Part shown: positions 9,475-19,908 of the stretch, in pieces | Numbering within the stretch: position 1 is the stretch's first letter | How the letters are laid out: each line of letters opens with the position of its first letter | Source: Bradyrhizobium sp. CSS354 | GTDB lineage: Bacteria; Pseudomonadota; Alphaproteobacteria; Rhizobiales; Xanthobacteraceae | Reading direction: 5' to 3' | NCBI RefSeq assembly: GCF_029051725.1 | Contig: NZ_JAACFU010000002.1 | Coordinates: 310,001-374,000 of the forward strand | Length of the DNA: 64,000 nucleotides | Program-made: the position numbers and the translations under genes | Notes under the pieces: generated by a model | The model's input: the letters and a program-made list of their open reading frames with translations, nothing else | Databases searched by the model: none | What the model was told of the DNA's origin: nothing

Positions 9475-9624
9475 CGCTTTAAGTGCTTGGTTTCTCGGGC
9501 AGGTGTTCACAAACGCGAACACGACGCCCACCCCTGGTCTTCCTGGGGGCCCGGCATCGTTTGAAACTATCCGACTTGGATGCGGGGCTTATTAGGGGAT
9601 TCAGGGGGCTTTCGTCAACCGCTG

Positions 9625-10530
9625 CTAGCGCTTAGCTCGCTTTTTCGTGACCTTTTTTGCGGCCTTTTTGGCACCTTTTTTGACAGCCTTCTTTGCGGTC
9701 TTTTTGGCTGCCTTCTTCTTCCCTGCCTTCTTCACGGCTTTCTTGCCGGTTTTCTTGGCCGCCTTCTTGGGACCCGTCACGGTCTTTTTAGCCGCCTTCC
9801 TGGATTTGGCGGCCTTTTTGGCCGTCTTCGTCGGCTTTTTAGCCGATTTCGTCGCCGCCTTGGCCTTTTTAGCCGGGGCGGCCTTGGCCGCGCTGCGGGC
9901 GCGGGTCTTGCCATGAGTCTTGCCATGACTCTTGGGCTCGACCGCCCCGAGCGCCAGGAGCTGGCGATGGATGGCGCGGGTGACCTCGTCGATGGCCATC
10001 ATGCCGTCGATGGTCGAGAGCTTCCGCCGCTCGGAATAGTAGTGAATCAGCGGCTCCGTCTGGTTGCGGTAGCTGGCTAACCGCTTGGTTAGGACCTCCG
10101 GGGTGTCGTCGAGCCGGACCTCCTCCCCGCGCTCGCGCATCTGGGCGACGCGGGTCTCGACACGGTTCAGGAGCGCGCTCTCGTTGACGCGGAGCTCGAT
10201 CACGGCGTCGAGCTTGAGGTGCTTGTGCTTGAGCAGCTCATCCAGCGCCTCGGCCTGCGGCACGGTCCGCGGGAAACCGTCGAGGATGAAACCGTTTTTG
10301 GCATCCGGCTGATCGATTCGATCGGAGATGATTCCCACCACGACATCATCGGGCACGAGACCGCCGCTGGCCATGATCTCCTTGGCCTTGAGACCGACCG
10401 GCGTTCCGGCCGCCACCGCTGCACGCAACATCTCGCCGGTCGAGAGCTGGACGATGCCATAGCGCTGCACCAGCAGCTGCGCCTGGGTGCCCTTGCCCGA
10501 TCCCGGCGGCCCCAGAAGTATAATTCTCAT
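9625..10530 (-). CDS. adk: adenylate kinase with a long lysine/alanine-rich C-terminal tail
   Basis: Interconverts ATP+AMP and 2 ADP. The start is ATG 10530 ([16 protein letters not shown]). The P-loop is GPPGSGKGT (residues 7-15), STGEMLRA forms the AMP site, and DGFPRT is present. The LID is the short form ([21 protein letters not shown] region without zinc cysteines), usual in alphaproteobacteria. The core ends near residue 200. Residues about 201-301 are a low-complexity tail with about 40 Lys in 101 residues, built from AAKK, KTAKK and KKAVKK units, like bacterial histone-H1-type tails. The total of 301 residues is far above the usual 180-220. The gene sits between secY and rpsM, as adk often does. 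Confidence 0.95.
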   Translation of the reverse strand: MRIILLGPPGSGKGTQAQLLVQRYGIVQLSTGEMLRAAVAAGTPVGLKAKEIMASGGLVPDDVVVGIISDRIDQPDAKNGFILDGFPRTVPQAEALDELLKHKHLKLDAVIELRVNESALLNRVETRVAQMRERGEEVRLDDTPEVLTKRLASYRNQTEPLIHYYSERRKLSTIDGMMAIDEVTRAIHRQLLALGAVEPKSHGKTHGKTRARSAAKAAPAKKAKAATKSAKKPTKTAKKAAKSRKAAKKTVTGPKKAAKKTGKKAVKKAGKKKAAKKTAKKAVKKGAKKAAKKVTKKRAKR

Positions 10531-10759
10531 CGGCGTACGCCCCCCGATTGGTGCGCGATACGTCGTGCACCTGTGTTTTGAAGTCCAGTTACAGTGCAAA
10601 TCATAATCAGCGCCGCACCGCTACCCATATCATAGGGGAGCAAATGGCCGGACGCCAAGAAGCCTTTGAAATCAGTGCTTGCACGACAGTAAGAGCGGCT
10701 CTGCCGAGGCGACCGAATGCCCGGCTCGCCGTCCGCGCGCGTTGCACGCGCGGCGAATC

Positions 10760-10779
10760 GGCGGCGCGATTGCGCCGCC
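10760..10779 (-). other. hairpin in the secY-adk gap
   Basis: Perfect 8-bp stem GGCGGCGC/GCGCCGCC with loop GATT, about 17 bases after the secY stop. It lies in a 265-base GC-rich gap and has no T-run. A second short dyad, GCGCGT/ACGCGC, lies just to its left. Confidence 0.45.
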
Positions 10780-10795
10780 CGAGGGGACGCCGCGC

Positions 10796-12127
10796 TTAAC
10801 GGCGGCGGCCGCGCAGCTTCGACTTCCGGATCAGGCCTTCGTACTGGTGCGCCAGGAGATAGCCCTGCACCTGCGCCACCGTGTCCATGGTGACGCTGAC
10901 GACGATCAGCAGCGAAGTGCCGCCAAAGTAGAACGGCACCGACGCGTAGGAGATCAGGATTTCCGGAATCAAGCAGACGATCGCCAGATAGACCGCACCG
11001 AGCACAGTGATGCGCGACAGCACGTAGTCGATATATTCCGCGGTACGCTCGCCGGGACGGATGCCCGGAATGAAGCCGCCGTGCTTCTTCAGATTGTCCG
11101 CAGTCTCGGTCGGATTGAACACGATGGCGGTGTAGAAGAAGGCGAAGAACACGATCAGCGCCAGATACATGATCAGGAACAGCGGACGGCCGTGGCCGAG
11201 CTGGGTGTTGATCCACTGGAACCATTCCGGCCCACTGCCCGCGTTGAAGTTCGCAACCGTGGTCGGCAGCAGCAGCAGCGAGGACGCGAAGATCGGCGGG
11301 ATCACGCCCGAGGTGTTGAGCTTGAGCGGCAGATGCGAGGACTGCCCCTCGAACATCTTGTTGCCGACCTGGCGCTTCGGATACTGGATCAAGAGCCGGC
11401 GCTGGGCGCGCTCCACGAACACGATGAAGGCGATCACGGCCACTGCCATGATGATGACGACCAGAATCAGGCCGGTCGACATCGCACCCTGACGACCGAG
11501 CTCAAGCATGTTGGCGAGCGCCGCAGGCAGCTCGGCGACGATGCCGGAGAGAATGATCAGGGAGATGCCGTTGCCGATGCCGCGCGAGGTGATCTGCTCG
11601 CCCAGCCACATCAGGAACATGGTGCCGCCGGTCAGCGTGATCGCCGTGGACAGACGGAAGAACATGCCGGGGTCGCTGACGACGTTGCCTGCGCCTTCGA
11701 GGCCCACCGCGATGCCGTAGGACTGGAACGCGGCCAGGATCACGGTGAGATAACGGGTGTACTGGTTCAGCAGCTTGCGGCCGGACTCGCCTTCCTTCTT
11801 CAGCGCCTCGAGCTGCGGAGAGACGGTGGTCAGAAGCTGGATGATGATCGAGGCCGAGATGTACGGCATGATGTTCAGCGCAAAGATCGCCATGCGGTGA
11901 ATGCCGCCGCCGGCGAACATGTTGAACATGCCGAGGATGCCGCCCGCCTGGGAGCGGAACACCTGCTCCCAGATGTTGGGATCGATGCCGGGCAGCGGGA
12001 TGTAGGTCCCGAGCCGATAAACGAGCAGCGCACCCAGGGTGAACCAGATGCGCTTCTTCAGTTCGTCGGCCTTGGCAAACGCACCGAAATTGAGATTGGC
12101 TGCCAGTTGTTCCGCTGCAGAGGCCAT
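10796..12127 (-). CDS. secY: protein translocase subunit SecY
   Basis: Central channel of the SecYEG translocon in the inner membrane, 443 residues with ten predicted membrane segments. Family marks: PLPGIDPNIWEQVF near the start, the plug-region stretch GGGIHRMAIFALNIMPYISASI, and the cytosolic loop with RPGERTAEYI. The C-terminus RKSKLRGRRR is basic, as usual. It is the last gene of the spc segment, after rplO. Its partner secE is also in this window (45694-45885). Confidence 0.99.
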   Translation of the reverse strand: MASAAEQLAANLNFGAFAKADELKKRIWFTLGALLVYRLGTYIPLPGIDPNIWEQVFRSQAGGILGMFNMFAGGGIHRMAIFALNIMPYISASIIIQLLTTVSPQLEALKKEGESGRKLLNQYTRYLTVILAAFQSYGIAVGLEGAGNVVSDPGMFFRLSTAITLTGGTMFLMWLGEQITSRGIGNGISLIILSGIVAELPAALANMLELGRQGAMSTGLILVVIIMAVAVIAFIVFVERAQRRLLIQYPKRQVGNKMFEGQSSHLPLKLNTSGVIPPIFASSLLLLPTTVANFNAGSGPEWFQWINTQLGHGRPLFLIMYLALIVFFAFFYTAIVFNPTETADNLKKHGGFIPGIRPGERTAEYIDYVLSRITVLGAVYLAIVCLIPEILISYASVPFYFGGTSLLIVVSVTMDTVAQVQGYLLAHQYEGLIRKSKLRGRRR

Positions 12128-12247
12128 CTTGGACTTTCTCCCGCCGCTTCTTGCGCCGTTATGCCCGCGGCCGGGCTACATTATACCGGACACCGGACAT
12201 TATCTGGGGCTACGGCTTCGATAAGTCCATCGTCCCGCATGCGTAAA

Positions 12248-12266
12248 GGCCCGCAAGCCGCGGGCC
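12248..12266 (-). other. hairpin between rplO and secY
   Basis: Perfect 7-bp GC stem GGCCCGC/GCGGGCC with a five-base loop, followed on the reverse strand by TTTA. It is a weak terminator or attenuator at best and may separate secY expression from the r-protein genes. Confidence 0.45.
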
Positions 12267-12279
12267 GATGACGCAGTTG

Positions 12280-12765
12280 TTACGCCGCCTCGCCTTCTTC
12301 CTTGGCAGGCGCGAGGATCTTCACCGAGCCGCCGGCCTTCTCGACTGCCGCGATCGCGGTCTTCGAGGCGCCGTGCACTTCGATGTTGAGCTTGGCCTTG
12401 AACTCGCCGCGGCCGAGCAGCCGCAGGCCGCCCTTGGCGCGGCGCAGCACGCCGGCCTTGACCAGGGATTCGACGTTCACGACGCTGCCGGTGTCGATCT
12501 TCTTGGCATCGACCGCGTCCTGGAGCCGGTCGAGATTGATCTCGGCGAACTCGATGCGGAAGATGTTGTTGAAGCCGCGCTTGGGCAGACGGCGATGCAA
12601 GGGCATCTGGCCGCCTTCGAAACCCTTGATGCGCACGCCCGAACGCGCGGTCTGGCCCTTGCCACCGCGGCCGGCCTGCTTGCCCTTGCCCGAACCAATG
12701 CCGCGGCCGACGCGCATACGCTTCTTGCGCGAGCCGGCATTGTCGGCGATATCGCTGAGCTTCAT
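12280..12765 (-). CDS. rplO: 50S ribosomal protein L15
   Basis: L15, 161 residues. The N-terminus [20 protein letters not shown] and the glycine-rich extension [20 protein letters not shown], which threads into 23S rRNA, are typical. It ends with EEGEAA. It lies between rpmD and secY in the standard spc order. Confidence 0.98.
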   Translation of the reverse strand: MKLSDIADNAGSRKKRMRVGRGIGSGKGKQAGRGGKGQTARSGVRIKGFEGGQMPLHRRLPKRGFNNIFRIEFAEINLDRLQDAVDAKKIDTGSVVNVESLVKAGVLRRAKGGLRLLGRGEFKAKLNIEVHGASKTAIAAVEKAGGSVKILAPAKEEGEAA

Positions 12766-12838
12766 CGCCCTGCTCCTTGTTTCTTGCGCATGACCTTCAC
12801 CGAAAACGGGTCCCCGCTTCGGGATCGTGCGCCTTTGC

Positions 12839-13045
12839 TTACTTCTCGTCGACGATGCGAACGAGATGGTGAACTTTCAAGATCATGCCGCGCACCGCCG
12901 GGGTGTCCGGCAGTTCGCTGGTGCGGCCGATCTTGTTGAGCTTGAGCCCGATCAGCGTCGAGCGCTGCGAGTGATGGCGGCGGATCGCGCTGCCGGTCTG
13001 CTCGATCTTGATCGTCTTTGCGGTCGTAACGGCACTCTTGGCCAT
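12839..13045 (-). CDS. rpmD: 50S ribosomal protein L30
   Basis: L30, 68 residues. It has the recognisable [20 protein letters not shown] and [17 protein letters not shown] segments, with a short C-terminal extension ending VRIVDEK. It is preceded by rpsE (25-base gap) and followed by rplO, the conserved order, which supports this small gene. Confidence 0.97.
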   Translation of the reverse strand: MAKSAVTTAKTIKIEQTGSAIRRHHSQRSTLIGLKLNKIGRTSELPDTPAVRGMILKVHHLVRIVDEK

Positions 13046-13070
13046 GGGCGTCTACTCCGAAAAGCTTGCG

Positions 13071-13658
13071 TTATTCGGCAACCGCCTCGGCGTCGCCACC
13101 GATACGGCGGGACTGGAGGGTGGACACCTTGATGTTGCGGCGGGCAGCGACCGAGCGCGGTGAATCCTGATGCTTCAGCGCATCGAAGGTCGCGCGAACC
13201 ATGTTGTACGGGTTCGACGAACCGATCGACTTCGCAACCACGTCCTGGACGCCGAGCGTCTCGAACACGGCGCGCATCGGACCGCCGGCGATGATCCCGG
13301 TACCGGCCGGAGCTGCGCGCAGGTAAACACGGCCCGCGCCATGACGGCCGGCGATGTCGTGATGCAGCGTGCGGCCCTCGCGCAGCGAGACGCGGGTCAG
13401 GTTGCGCTTGGCGGATTCGGTTGCCTTGCGGATCGCCTCGGGCACTTCGCGCGCCTTGCCGTGACCGAAGCCGGCGCGGCCCTTCTGGTCGCCGATCACG
13501 ACCAGCGCTGCGAAACCGAAGCGCTTGCCGCCCTTGACGACCTTGGCGACGCGATTGATGTGGACGAGCTTGTCGACGAACTCGCTGTCGCGCTCTTCCC
13601 TGCGTTCACGTCCGCCGCCGCGTTGATCGCGTCCACCACGTTGTTCGCGTTCTGCCAT
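13071..13658 (-). CDS. rpsE: 30S ribosomal protein S5
   Basis: S5, 195 residues. An Arg/Gly/Glu-rich N-terminal extension (about residues 1-24, with [17 protein letters not shown]) precedes the double-stranded RNA-binding S5 core starting [19 protein letters not shown]. The loop tied to spectinomycin response in E. coli (VVKGGKRF) looks wild type. It takes part in translational accuracy with S4 and S12. Confidence 0.98.
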   Translation of the reverse strand: MAEREQRGGRDQRGGGRERREERDSEFVDKLVHINRVAKVVKGGKRFGFAALVVIGDQKGRAGFGHGKAREVPEAIRKATESAKRNLTRVSLREGRTLHHDIAGRHGAGRVYLRAAPAGTGIIAGGPMRAVFETLGVQDVVAKSIGSSNPYNMVRATFDALKHQDSPRSVAARRNIKVSTLQSRRIGGDAEAVAE

Positions 13659-13705
13659 GGTTTTTCCAGTCCTTCAGAGGCTTACGCCTCAATCCTCAAA
13701 TTCTG

Positions 13706-14068
13706 TTAGAAGCTCAGCCCGCTCTCACGCGCCGCGTCGGCAAGAGCCTTGACGCGCCCGTGATAGAGATAGCTGCCGCGATCGAACACGACTTCCTTGA
13801 CACCCTTCTCGGCGGCGCGCTCGGCCAGCAGCTTGCCGACCGCCTTCGCCGCATCGATGTCGGCGCCGGTCTTGCCGCCATCGCGCATCGACTTCTCGAG
13901 CGACGAGGCAGAGGCAAGCGTCTCGCCCTTCAGGTCGTCGATGACCTGGGCGTAGATGTGCTTGGACGAGCGGAACACCGACAGGCGCGGACGGCCGCCA
14001 CCCGAGCGGCGCAGCTTCAGTCGTACACTGCGCTTGCGCCGGGCATTCGTAACCTTGGCTTTCGACAT
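13706..14068 (-). CDS. rplR: 50S ribosomal protein L18
   Basis: L18, 120 residues, the 5S rRNA-binding protein. It has [20 protein letters not shown] at the basic N-terminus and the conserved ends [23 protein letters not shown] and GLSF. It lies 11 bases after rplF, in spc order. Confidence 0.98.
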   Translation of the reverse strand: MSKAKVTNARRKRSVRLKLRRSGGGRPRLSVFRSSKHIYAQVIDDLKGETLASASSLEKSMRDGGKTGADIDAAKAVGKLLAERAAEKGVKEVVFDRGSYLYHGRVKALADAARESGLSF

Positions 14069-14079
14069 GACCGGCTCCG

Positions 14080-14613
14080 TTACTTCTTCTTGCCTTCCTT
14101 GCGGAAGATGAATTCGCCAACATACTTCACGCCCTTGCCCTTGTAGGGTTCCGGCGGACGATAGGAGCGAATCTCGGCGGCGACCTGGCCGACGCGCTGA
14201 ATGTCGCTGCCGGTCACCGTGATCTCGGTCGGCTTCGGCACGGTGATCGTGATCCCTTCCGGGATCGCGTAGACCACATCGTGGCTGTAGCCGAGCGCGA
14301 GCTGCAGGTTCTTGCCCTGCAGCGCGGCGCGGTAACCGACGCCGGTGATTTCGAGCTTCTTCTCGAAACCCTTGGTGACGCCTTCGACCAGATTCGCGAC
14401 CTGGGCGCGAGCGGTCCCGTACAGGGCCCGCGCGCGGTTGGTCTCGACCCGCGGGTTCACCTTGACCTGGCCGTTGTCGAGCTTCACCTCGACGTCGCTA
14501 TGGACGACGAACTGAAGCTGGCCCTTCGGCCCCTTCATCTTGACGGTCTGCCCGTCGACGGTCGCGGTCACACCCGACGGCACCGCTACCGGCCTTTTGC
14601 CAACACGTGACAT
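14080..14613 (-). CDS. rplF: 50S ribosomal protein L6
   Basis: L6, 177 residues, made of two similar RNA-binding folds. It starts [16 protein letters not shown] and carries the C-terminal signature [13 protein letters not shown], which contacts the GTPase-associated region of 23S rRNA near the EF-G site. It follows rpsH by 16 bases. Confidence 0.98.
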   Translation of the reverse strand: MSRVGKRPVAVPSGVTATVDGQTVKMKGPKGQLQFVVHSDVEVKLDNGQVKVNPRVETNRARALYGTARAQVANLVEGVTKGFEKKLEITGVGYRAALQGKNLQLALGYSHDVVYAIPEGITITVPKPTEITVTGSDIQRVGQVAAEIRSYRPPEPYKGKGVKYVGEFIFRKEGKKK

Positions 14614-14629
14614 GGATCAAAAATCCTTC

Positions 14630-15028
14630 TCAGAACACCGTGAAGAGAACTTCGCCGCCCACGTTCGCTTCACGCGCACTGTGGTCAGCCATGATTCCCT
14701 TCGGCGTCGACAACACCGAAATACCGAGTCCGTTATTGACCCGCGGCAGGTTCTTCACCGAGGCGTAAACGCGACGCCCGGGCTTGGAGACACGCTCGAT
14801 CTCGCGGATAACGGGCTCGCCGTCGAAATACTTCAGCTCAATCTCGATCTCGCTGCGGCCCGAGGAGTGCTCGAGCGTGGCGTAACCGCGGATGTAGCCT
14901 TCGCTCTTCAGCACCTCGAGAACGTTCTCGCGCATCTTCGAGCCAGGCGTGGAGACCTTGTTCTTGGAGCGCATCTGCGCGTTGCGGATGCGGGTGATCA
15001 GATCGCTGATTGGATCGTGCGTAGACAT
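14630..15028 (-). CDS. rpsH: 30S ribosomal protein S8
   Basis: S8, 132 residues. It starts [18 protein letters not shown] and ends with the conserved [31 protein letters not shown] stretch. In E. coli S8 represses spc translation by binding the rplE leader; whether that control exists here is not visible. It lies between rpsN and rplF. Confidence 0.98.
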   Translation of the reverse strand: MSTHDPISDLITRIRNAQMRSKNKVSTPGSKMRENVLEVLKSEGYIRGYATLEHSSGRSEIEIELKYFDGEPVIREIERVSKPGRRVYASVKNLPRVNNGLGISVLSTPKGIMADHSAREANVGGEVLFTVF

Positions 15029-15042
15029 TTAAACGACCCTCC

Positions 15043-15348
15043 TTACCAGCTGGACTTCACGAGGCCCGGGACCATGCCCCTGGAGCCAAGGTCACGCAGC
15101 GCGATACGGGACAGCTTGTTCTTGCGGTAGTTCGAGCGCGGGCGGCCCGTCAGCTCGCAACGCAGACGGATGCGGGTCGCCGACGAGTTGCGCGGCATTT
15201 CCGCCAGCTTCAGGGTCGCGGCGAACCGCTCCTCCATCGGCAGCGACTTGTCGGCGATGATCGCCTTCAACCGCTCGCGCTTCGGGGCGGCGTTCTTCGC
15301 CATCCGCTTGCGCCGGTTGTTCTTCTCGATTGAACTCTTCTTTGCCAT
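15043..15348 (-). CDS. rpsN: 30S ribosomal protein S14, zinc-free type
   Basis: S14, 101 residues. This is the longer type without the CxxC pair (only one Cys, in [11 protein letters not shown]), with [22 protein letters not shown] at the C-terminus. It lies in the head of the 30S subunit. Position between rplE and rpsH is the normal one. Confidence 0.98.
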   Translation of the reverse strand: MAKKSSIEKNNRRKRMAKNAAPKRERLKAIIADKSLPMEERFAATLKLAEMPRNSSATRIRLRCELTGRPRSNYRKNKLSRIALRDLGSRGMVPGLVKSSW

Positions 15349-15394
15349 GCTTGGCTCCTGGGTATCCGCGTTTGAGAGGCTTTAGGTCAGCGTC

Positions 15395-15952
15395 TCACTG
15401 CCGGAACGGGAAATTGAAAGCGGTCAACAAGGCCCTCGCCTCGTCGTCGGTCTTGGCCGTGGTGCAGACGGTGATGTCCATACCGCGGGATTCCGTGACC
15501 TTGTCGAAGTCGATCTCGGGGAAAATGATGTGTTCCTTGAGACCGAGCGAGTAGTTGCCACGGCCGTCGAAGCTCTTCGGGTTCAAGCCGCGGAAGTCGC
15601 GGACGCGCGGCAGCGCGACCGTCACCAGGCGATCGATGAACTCGTACATGCGGGCCTTGCGCAGCGTGACCTTGCAACCGATCGGCTGGTTCTCACGCAA
15701 TTTGAAGGTCGCGATCGCGATCCGCGAATAGGTCACGATCGCCTTCTGGCCGGCGATCTGGGTCAATTCCGCAGCGGCGTTCTCTGCCTTCTTGCGGTCG
15801 TTGACGGAATCGCCAACGCCCATGTTCAGCACGACCTTGTCCAGGCGAGGAACCTGCATGACGTTCTCATAACCGAACTTCTCGGTCATTTCCGTCCGGA
15901 TCTTCGCGTCGTATTCCGCGCGCAGGCGCGGCGTGTAAGCGGCCTCAGCCAT
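15395..15952 (-). CDS. rplE: 50S ribosomal protein L5
   Basis: L5, 185 residues from ATG 15952 ([17 protein letters not shown]). The longer upstream frame lies inside rplX and is rejected. Conserved parts include [29 protein letters not shown] and the C-terminal FNFPFRQ. It binds 5S rRNA together with L18. Its first 8 bases overlap the end of rplX, indicating translational coupling. Confidence 0.98.
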   Translation of the reverse strand: MAEAAYTPRLRAEYDAKIRTEMTEKFGYENVMQVPRLDKVVLNMGVGDSVNDRKKAENAAAELTQIAGQKAIVTYSRIAIATFKLRENQPIGCKVTLRKARMYEFIDRLVTVALPRVRDFRGLNPKSFDGRGNYSLGLKEHIIFPEIDFDKVTESRGMDITVCTTAKTDDEARALLTAFNFPFRQ

Positions 15953-16259
15953 CGATCTCAGCTCCCGAGCTCTTGGCGATGCGGACCTTCTTGCCGTCCG
16001 CCAGAATCTTGAATCCGACGCGGGTCGGCTTCCCGTCCTTGCCGACATACGCGATGTTGGACAGTTGGATCGGCGACTCTTTCGAGATGATGCCGCCCTC
16101 CTGGGCCTGCGTCTGCTTCTGGTGACGCTTGACCATGTTGATGCCGCGCACCAGCGCCGTACCGGCGTCGGGACGCACTTCGAACACCTCGCCGGTGCGG
16201 CCCTTGTCGCGGCCGGTCAGCACGACGACCTTGTCGCCCTTGCGGATCTTCGCAGCCAT
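15945..16259 (-). CDS. rplX: 50S ribosomal protein L24
   Basis: L24, 104 residues from ATG 16259. The KOW motif is at the N-terminus ([20 protein letters not shown]), followed by VKRHQKQTQ. It is an early assembly protein of the large subunit. The start overlaps the rplN stop (TGATG) and the end overlaps the rplE start by 8 bases. An in-frame extension upstream lies in rplN and is not real. Confidence 0.98.
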   Translation of the reverse strand: MAAKIRKGDKVVVLTGRDKGRTGEVFEVRPDAGTALVRGINMVKRHQKQTQAQEGGIISKESPIQLSNIAYVGKDGKPTRVGFKILADGKKVRIAKSSGAEIDG

Positions 16260-16627
16260 CACAGCACCTCCGGCGCGAGCGAGATGATCTTCATGTGGTT
16301 CTTGGCGCGCAGCTCGCGCGGCACGGGCCCGAAGATACGAGTACCGACCGGCTCGGACTGATTGTTGATCAGAACGGCGGCGTTGCGGTCGAAGCGGATG
16401 ACCGAACCGTCGGCGCGGCGGATGTCCTTGCGGACGCGCACCACGACGGCCTTCATCACGTCGCCCTTCTTCACCTTGCCACGCGGAATCGCTTCCTTGA
16501 TCGAGACAACGATGATGTCGCCGATCGTGGCGTAGCGGCGCTTGGAGCCCCCGAGCACCTTGATACACATGACACGGCGTGCGCCAGAATTATCGGCCAC
16601 GTCGAGGTTGGTCTGCATCTGAATCAT
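16259..16627 (-). CDS. rplN: 50S ribosomal protein L14
   Basis: L14, 122 residues from ATG 16627 ([20 protein letters not shown]). It ends with the conserved [19 protein letters not shown]. It contributes to intersubunit bridges with 16S rRNA. First gene of the spc segment, about 84 bases after rpsQ; its stop shares bases with the rplX start. Confidence 0.98.
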   Translation of the reverse strand: MIQMQTNLDVADNSGARRVMCIKVLGGSKRRYATIGDIIVVSIKEAIPRGKVKKGDVMKAVVVRVRKDIRRADGSVIRFDRNAAVLINNQSEPVGTRIFGPVPRELRAKNHMKIISLAPEVL

Positions 16628-16710
16628 TGATGCACCTCGTCCTCTTCTATTTGCGCCAGCCCAGCCGGCGCTCAACATTTCCCTGAAGTCAGTCGGCTAA
16701 AGCCAACAGA

Positions 16711-16959
16711 TCAGGCGCTTTTCTTGTGTTCGCCCCGGATCACGACCCAGCGCTTCAACTTCGAAATCGGCTTCGATTCCTCGATCCACACCATGTCGCC
16801 CGGCTTGAACTCGTTGCTCTCGTCGTGCGCGTGGTAGTTCTTCGAACGGCGGATCGTCTTCTTGTAGATCGGGTGCGTGAAGCGGCGATCGACGCGCACC
16901 ACGATGGTCTTGGCTTGCTTGTCGCTGACGACCACGCCCTGCAAAGTACGTTTCGGCAT
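16711..16959 (-). CDS. rpsQ: 30S ribosomal protein S17
   Basis: S17, 82 residues from ATG 16959 ([18 protein letters not shown]). It has an OB-fold, with [17 protein letters not shown] and [18 protein letters not shown] typical. It is an early 16S rRNA binder. It closes the S10 segment, following rpmC by 13 bases. Confidence 0.98.
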   Translation of the reverse strand: MPKRTLQGVVVSDKQAKTIVVRVDRRFTHPIYKKTIRRSKNYHAHDESNEFKPGDMVWIEESKPISKLKRWVVIRGEHKKSA

Positions 16960-16972
16960 CTTCGTAAGCCTC

Positions 16973-17185
16973 TTACTTCTTCTTCGCGCGCGTCTGCGCG
17001 GCGACGGTCTTGATCCGGGCGATGTCACGGCGGGCCTCGCGCAGGCGCGAGGTGTTCTCGAGCTGCCCGGTGGCGCGCTGGAAGCGCAGGTTGAAGCGCT
17101 CCTTCTTCAGGTTCAGGATGGCGTCATCCTGCTGATCGGGGCTCAACGCGCGGATGTCTTCGATTTTCATCTGGGCCATGGCCAT
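16973..17185 (-). CDS. rpmC: 50S ribosomal protein L29
   Basis: L29, 70 residues. It is a small two-helix protein at the tunnel exit, next to L23 where trigger factor and SRP dock. The motif [21 protein letters not shown] is diagnostic. Its ATG overlaps the rplP stop by one base (TAATG). The second Met codon, two codons in, is an alternative start. Confidence 0.97.
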   Translation of the reverse strand: MAMAQMKIEDIRALSPDQQDDAILNLKKERFNLRFQRATGQLENTSRLREARRDIARIKTVAAQTRAKKK

Positions 17186-17598
17186 TACTCCGCAATGCGC
17201 TCGACGAAGCGCGTCTTGATCGGCAGCTTCGCTGCCGCCAGGGTCAGCGCCTCACGCGCCGTCTGGGTGTTGACGCCGTCGATCTCGAACAGCACCCGGC
17301 CCGGCTTGACGCGCGCGACCCACAATTCCGGTGCACCCTTGCCGGAACCCATGCGGACTTCGGCAGGCTTCTTCGACACGGGAACGTCGGGGAAAATGCG
17401 GATCCAGACGCGGCCGGCACGCTTCATGTGGCGGGTCAGCGCGCGGCGAGCGGCTTCGATCTGGCGCGCGGTGACGCGCTCAGGCTCGGTTGCCTTCAGG
17501 CCGAACTGGCCGAACGCCAACGTCGCGCCCGAAGACGCAACGCCGTGGATACGGCCCTTATGCGCCTTCCGGAACTTCGTTTTCTTAGGTTGCATCAT
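17185..17598 (-). CDS. rplP: 50S ribosomal protein L16
   Basis: L16, 137 residues, beginning [39 protein letters not shown] is the conserved core, near the A-site tRNA elbow. Either of the two adjacent Met codons may be the start. It follows rpsC by 32 bases. Confidence 0.98.
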   Translation of the reverse strand: MMQPKKTKFRKAHKGRIHGVASSGATLAFGQFGLKATEPERVTARQIEAARRALTRHMKRAGRVWIRIFPDVPVSKKPAEVRMGSGKGAPELWVARVKPGRVLFEIDGVNTQTAREALTLAAAKLPIKTRFVERIAE

Positions 17599-17630
17599 GG
17601 CTTCAAGCCCTCAAATTCTCTGTGCTGGCG

Positions 17631-18356
17631 TCAGGCTGCAGCGTTGTCACGGCGCTGCCGACCGCCGCGATCGCCGCCGCCACCAGTCTCGCCTTCGGCC
17701 ATTCTCTTGTCCTGGGCCATCGGATCGTGCTCGAGGATCTCGCCCTTGAAGATCCAGACCTTGACACCGCAGGTGCCGAAGGTCGTGAACGCGGTCGCAA
17801 CCCCGTAGTCGATGTCTGCGCGCAGCGTGTGCAGCGGCACGCGACCTTCGCGGTACCACTCCATGCGCGCGATTTCCGCACCGCCCAGACGTCCCGAGCA
17901 GTTGATGCGGATGCCTTCCGCGCCGAGACGCATCGCCGACTGGACGGCGCGCTTCATGGCGCGGCGGAACGCGACGCGGCGCTCCAGCTGCTGCGCGATC
18001 GACTCGGCCACCAGCGTCGCATCGAGCTCCGGCTTGCGGATCTCGACGATGTTGATGACGACGTCGGACGAGGTGATGTCCGCGACCTTCTTGCGCAGCT
18101 TGTCGATGTCGGCGCCCTTCTTGCCGATCACCACGCCCGGACGAGCCGAGTGGATGGTGACGCGGCACTTCTTGTGAGGACGCTCGATCACGATGCGGGC
18201 GACGGCCGCCTGCTTGAGCTCCTTGTGCAAGATCTCGCGGATCTTGACGTCCTCATGAAGCAGCTTGCCGTATTCCTGCTTGCCGGCGAACCAGCGGGAA
18301 TCCCAGGTCCGGTTGATGCCAAGACGCAGACCGATCGGATTGATCTTTTGACCCAT
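17631..18356 (-). CDS. rpsC: 30S ribosomal protein S3
   Basis: S3, 241 residues. It starts [20 protein letters not shown] and contains the KH-type [15 protein letters not shown] and the C-terminal domain ending in a Gly/Arg-rich tail ([17 protein letters not shown]). It lines the mRNA entry channel. It lies between rplV and rplP. Confidence 0.98.
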   Translation of the reverse strand: MGQKINPIGLRLGINRTWDSRWFAGKQEYGKLLHEDVKIREILHKELKQAAVARIVIERPHKKCRVTIHSARPGVVIGKKGADIDKLRKKVADITSSDVVINIVEIRKPELDATLVAESIAQQLERRVAFRRAMKRAVQSAMRLGAEGIRINCSGRLGGAEIARMEWYREGRVPLHTLRADIDYGVATAFTTFGTCGVKVWIFKGEILEHDPMAQDKRMAEGETGGGGDRGGRQRRDNAAA

Positions 18357-18374
18357 CGTGTTCTCCTGCGTCCC

Positions 18375-18761
18375 TTAAGCCGCTGCCGCGGCTTCGACCT
18401 GACGAACGATGATCGTCAGCTGTGAAAATGGTTTGTAGACACGGCCCGAGCGGCCACGGCCGCGGGCGGCAAAGCGCTTCATCACGAGGCCGTTGCCGAC
18501 GAAGGCCTGCGCCACGACGAGATCGTCGACGTCGAGGTCGTGGTTGTTCTCGGCATTGGCAATAGCCGATTCCAGGCACTTCTTCACGTCAACCGCGATC
18601 CGCTTGCGCGAAAACTGCAGGTCGGCGAGCGCAGCAGCCGCCTTCCGGCCGCGAATGAGCTGGGCGACCAGGTTGAGCTTCTGCGGGCTCACCCGCAGCA
18701 TCCGGGCGACCGCCTTGGCCTCGTTCTCGGCGAGGCTCCGTTCGCGCTTAGGTTTGCTCAT
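18375..18761 (-). CDS. rplV: 50S ribosomal protein L22
   Basis: L22, 128 residues. It has the conserved [19 protein letters not shown] and, in the tunnel-lining hairpin, [19 protein letters not shown]. No obvious deletion of the macrolide-related loop is seen. It lies between rpsS and rpsC. Confidence 0.97.
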   Translation of the reverse strand: MSKPKRERSLAENEAKAVARMLRVSPQKLNLVAQLIRGRKAAAALADLQFSRKRIAVDVKKCLESAIANAENNHDLDVDDLVVAQAFVGNGLVMKRFAARGRGRSGRVYKPFSQLTIIVRQVEAAAAA

Positions 18762-18771
18762 CGTTTAATCC

Positions 18772-19050
18772 TCAAGCCTTCTTGGCTTTCTTGTCCCCGG
18801 AGTGGCCATGGAAGGTACGGGTCGGCGAGAACTCGCCGAACTTGTGACCAACCATTTCCTCGTTGACCGCCACCGGCACGTGCTTCTGACCATTGTAGAC
18901 GCCGAAGGTCAGGCCGACGAATTGCGGCAGGATCGTCGAGCGACGGCTCCAGATCTTGATGACGTCGTGACGGCCGGACGAACGCGCGGCATCTGCCTTC
19001 TTGAGCAGAGAACCCTCGACGAACGGGCCTTTCCAGACTGAACGAACCAT
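18772..19050 (-). CDS. rpsS: 30S ribosomal protein S19
   Basis: S19, 92 residues. It starts [20 protein letters not shown] and has the conserved [17 protein letters not shown] and [16 protein letters not shown]. It binds 16S rRNA in the head with S13. It follows rplB by 12 bases. Confidence 0.98.
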   Translation of the reverse strand: MVRSVWKGPFVEGSLLKKADAARSSGRHDVIKIWSRRSTILPQFVGLTFGVYNGQKHVPVAVNEEMVGHKFGEFSPTRTFHGHSGDKKAKKA

Positions 19051-19062
19051 GTCCGGCGTTCC

Positions 19063-19896
19063 TTACTTCTTCCGCTTGTGGCGGCTTAGGAGAATGAATT
19101 TGTTGGTCGACTTGTTGGAGCGGGTCTTCTTGCCCTTGGTCGGCTTGCCCCACGGAGTGACCGGGTGGCGACCGCCCGAGGTACGACCTTCACCACCGCC
19201 GTGCGGATGGTCGATCGGGTTCATCGAAACGCCGCGGTTGTGCGGCTTGCGGCCCAGCCAGCGGTTGCGGCCGGCCTTGCCGATCGACGTGTTCATGTGA
19301 TCCGGGTTCGACACCGCGCCAATCGTGCCGCGGCAACGGCCGTGCACCAGGCGCTGTTCGCCCGAGTTCAGGCGGATGATCACATAGTCCTGGTCACGAC
19401 CGACGAGCTGGGCGTAGGTGCCCGCGGAACGGGCGAGCTGGCCGCCCTTCCCGATCTTGACCTCGATATTGTGGATGATCGTGCCGACCGGCATGTTGCC
19501 GAGCGGCATGACATTGCCCGGCTTCACGTCGACATAGTTGCCGGCGACAACGGAATCACCGACGGCCAAACGCTGCGGCGCCAGGATATAGGCCTGGGTG
19601 CCGTCTTCGTACTTGACCAGCGCGATGAACGCGGTGCGGTTCGGATCGTACTCCAGCCGCTCGACCGTCGCGGGCGCATCGACCTTGTCGCGCTTGAAAT
19701 CGACAGTACGCAGCGTCCGCTTATGACCGCCGCCGCGGAAGCGCACGGTGATGCGACCGGTGTTGTTGCGGCCGCCAGAGGAGTGCTTGCCTTCGGTGAG
19801 CGCCTTGACCGGCTTGCCCTTGTAGAGGGCCGAACGATCGACCATGACCAGCTGGCGCTGGCCCGGCGTCGTGGGATTGAATGTCTTCAGTGCCAT
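19063..19896 (-). CDS. rplB: 50S ribosomal protein L2
   Basis: L2, 277 residues. It starts [20 protein letters not shown] and carries the signature [18 protein letters not shown], whose His lies close to the peptidyl transferase centre. It is essential for subunit association. It lies between rplW and rpsS, 12 bases from each. Confidence 0.99.
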   Translation of the reverse strand: MALKTFNPTTPGQRQLVMVDRSALYKGKPVKALTEGKHSSGGRNNTGRITVRFRGGGHKRTLRTVDFKRDKVDAPATVERLEYDPNRTAFIALVKYEDGTQAYILAPQRLAVGDSVVAGNYVDVKPGNVMPLGNMPVGTIIHNIEVKIGKGGQLARSAGTYAQLVGRDQDYVIIRLNSGEQRLVHGRCRGTIGAVSNPDHMNTSIGKAGRNRWLGRKPHNRGVSMNPIDHPHGGGEGRTSGGRHPVTPWGKPTKGKKTRSNKSTNKFILLSRHKRKK

Positions 19897-19908
19897 CGTC
19901 GTACGACC

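Noticed and set aside
12128..12279. Small rpmJ (L36) gene near secY
   Set aside because: No frame with the L36 Cys pattern is present; its absence from this operon is normal in alphaproteobacteria.
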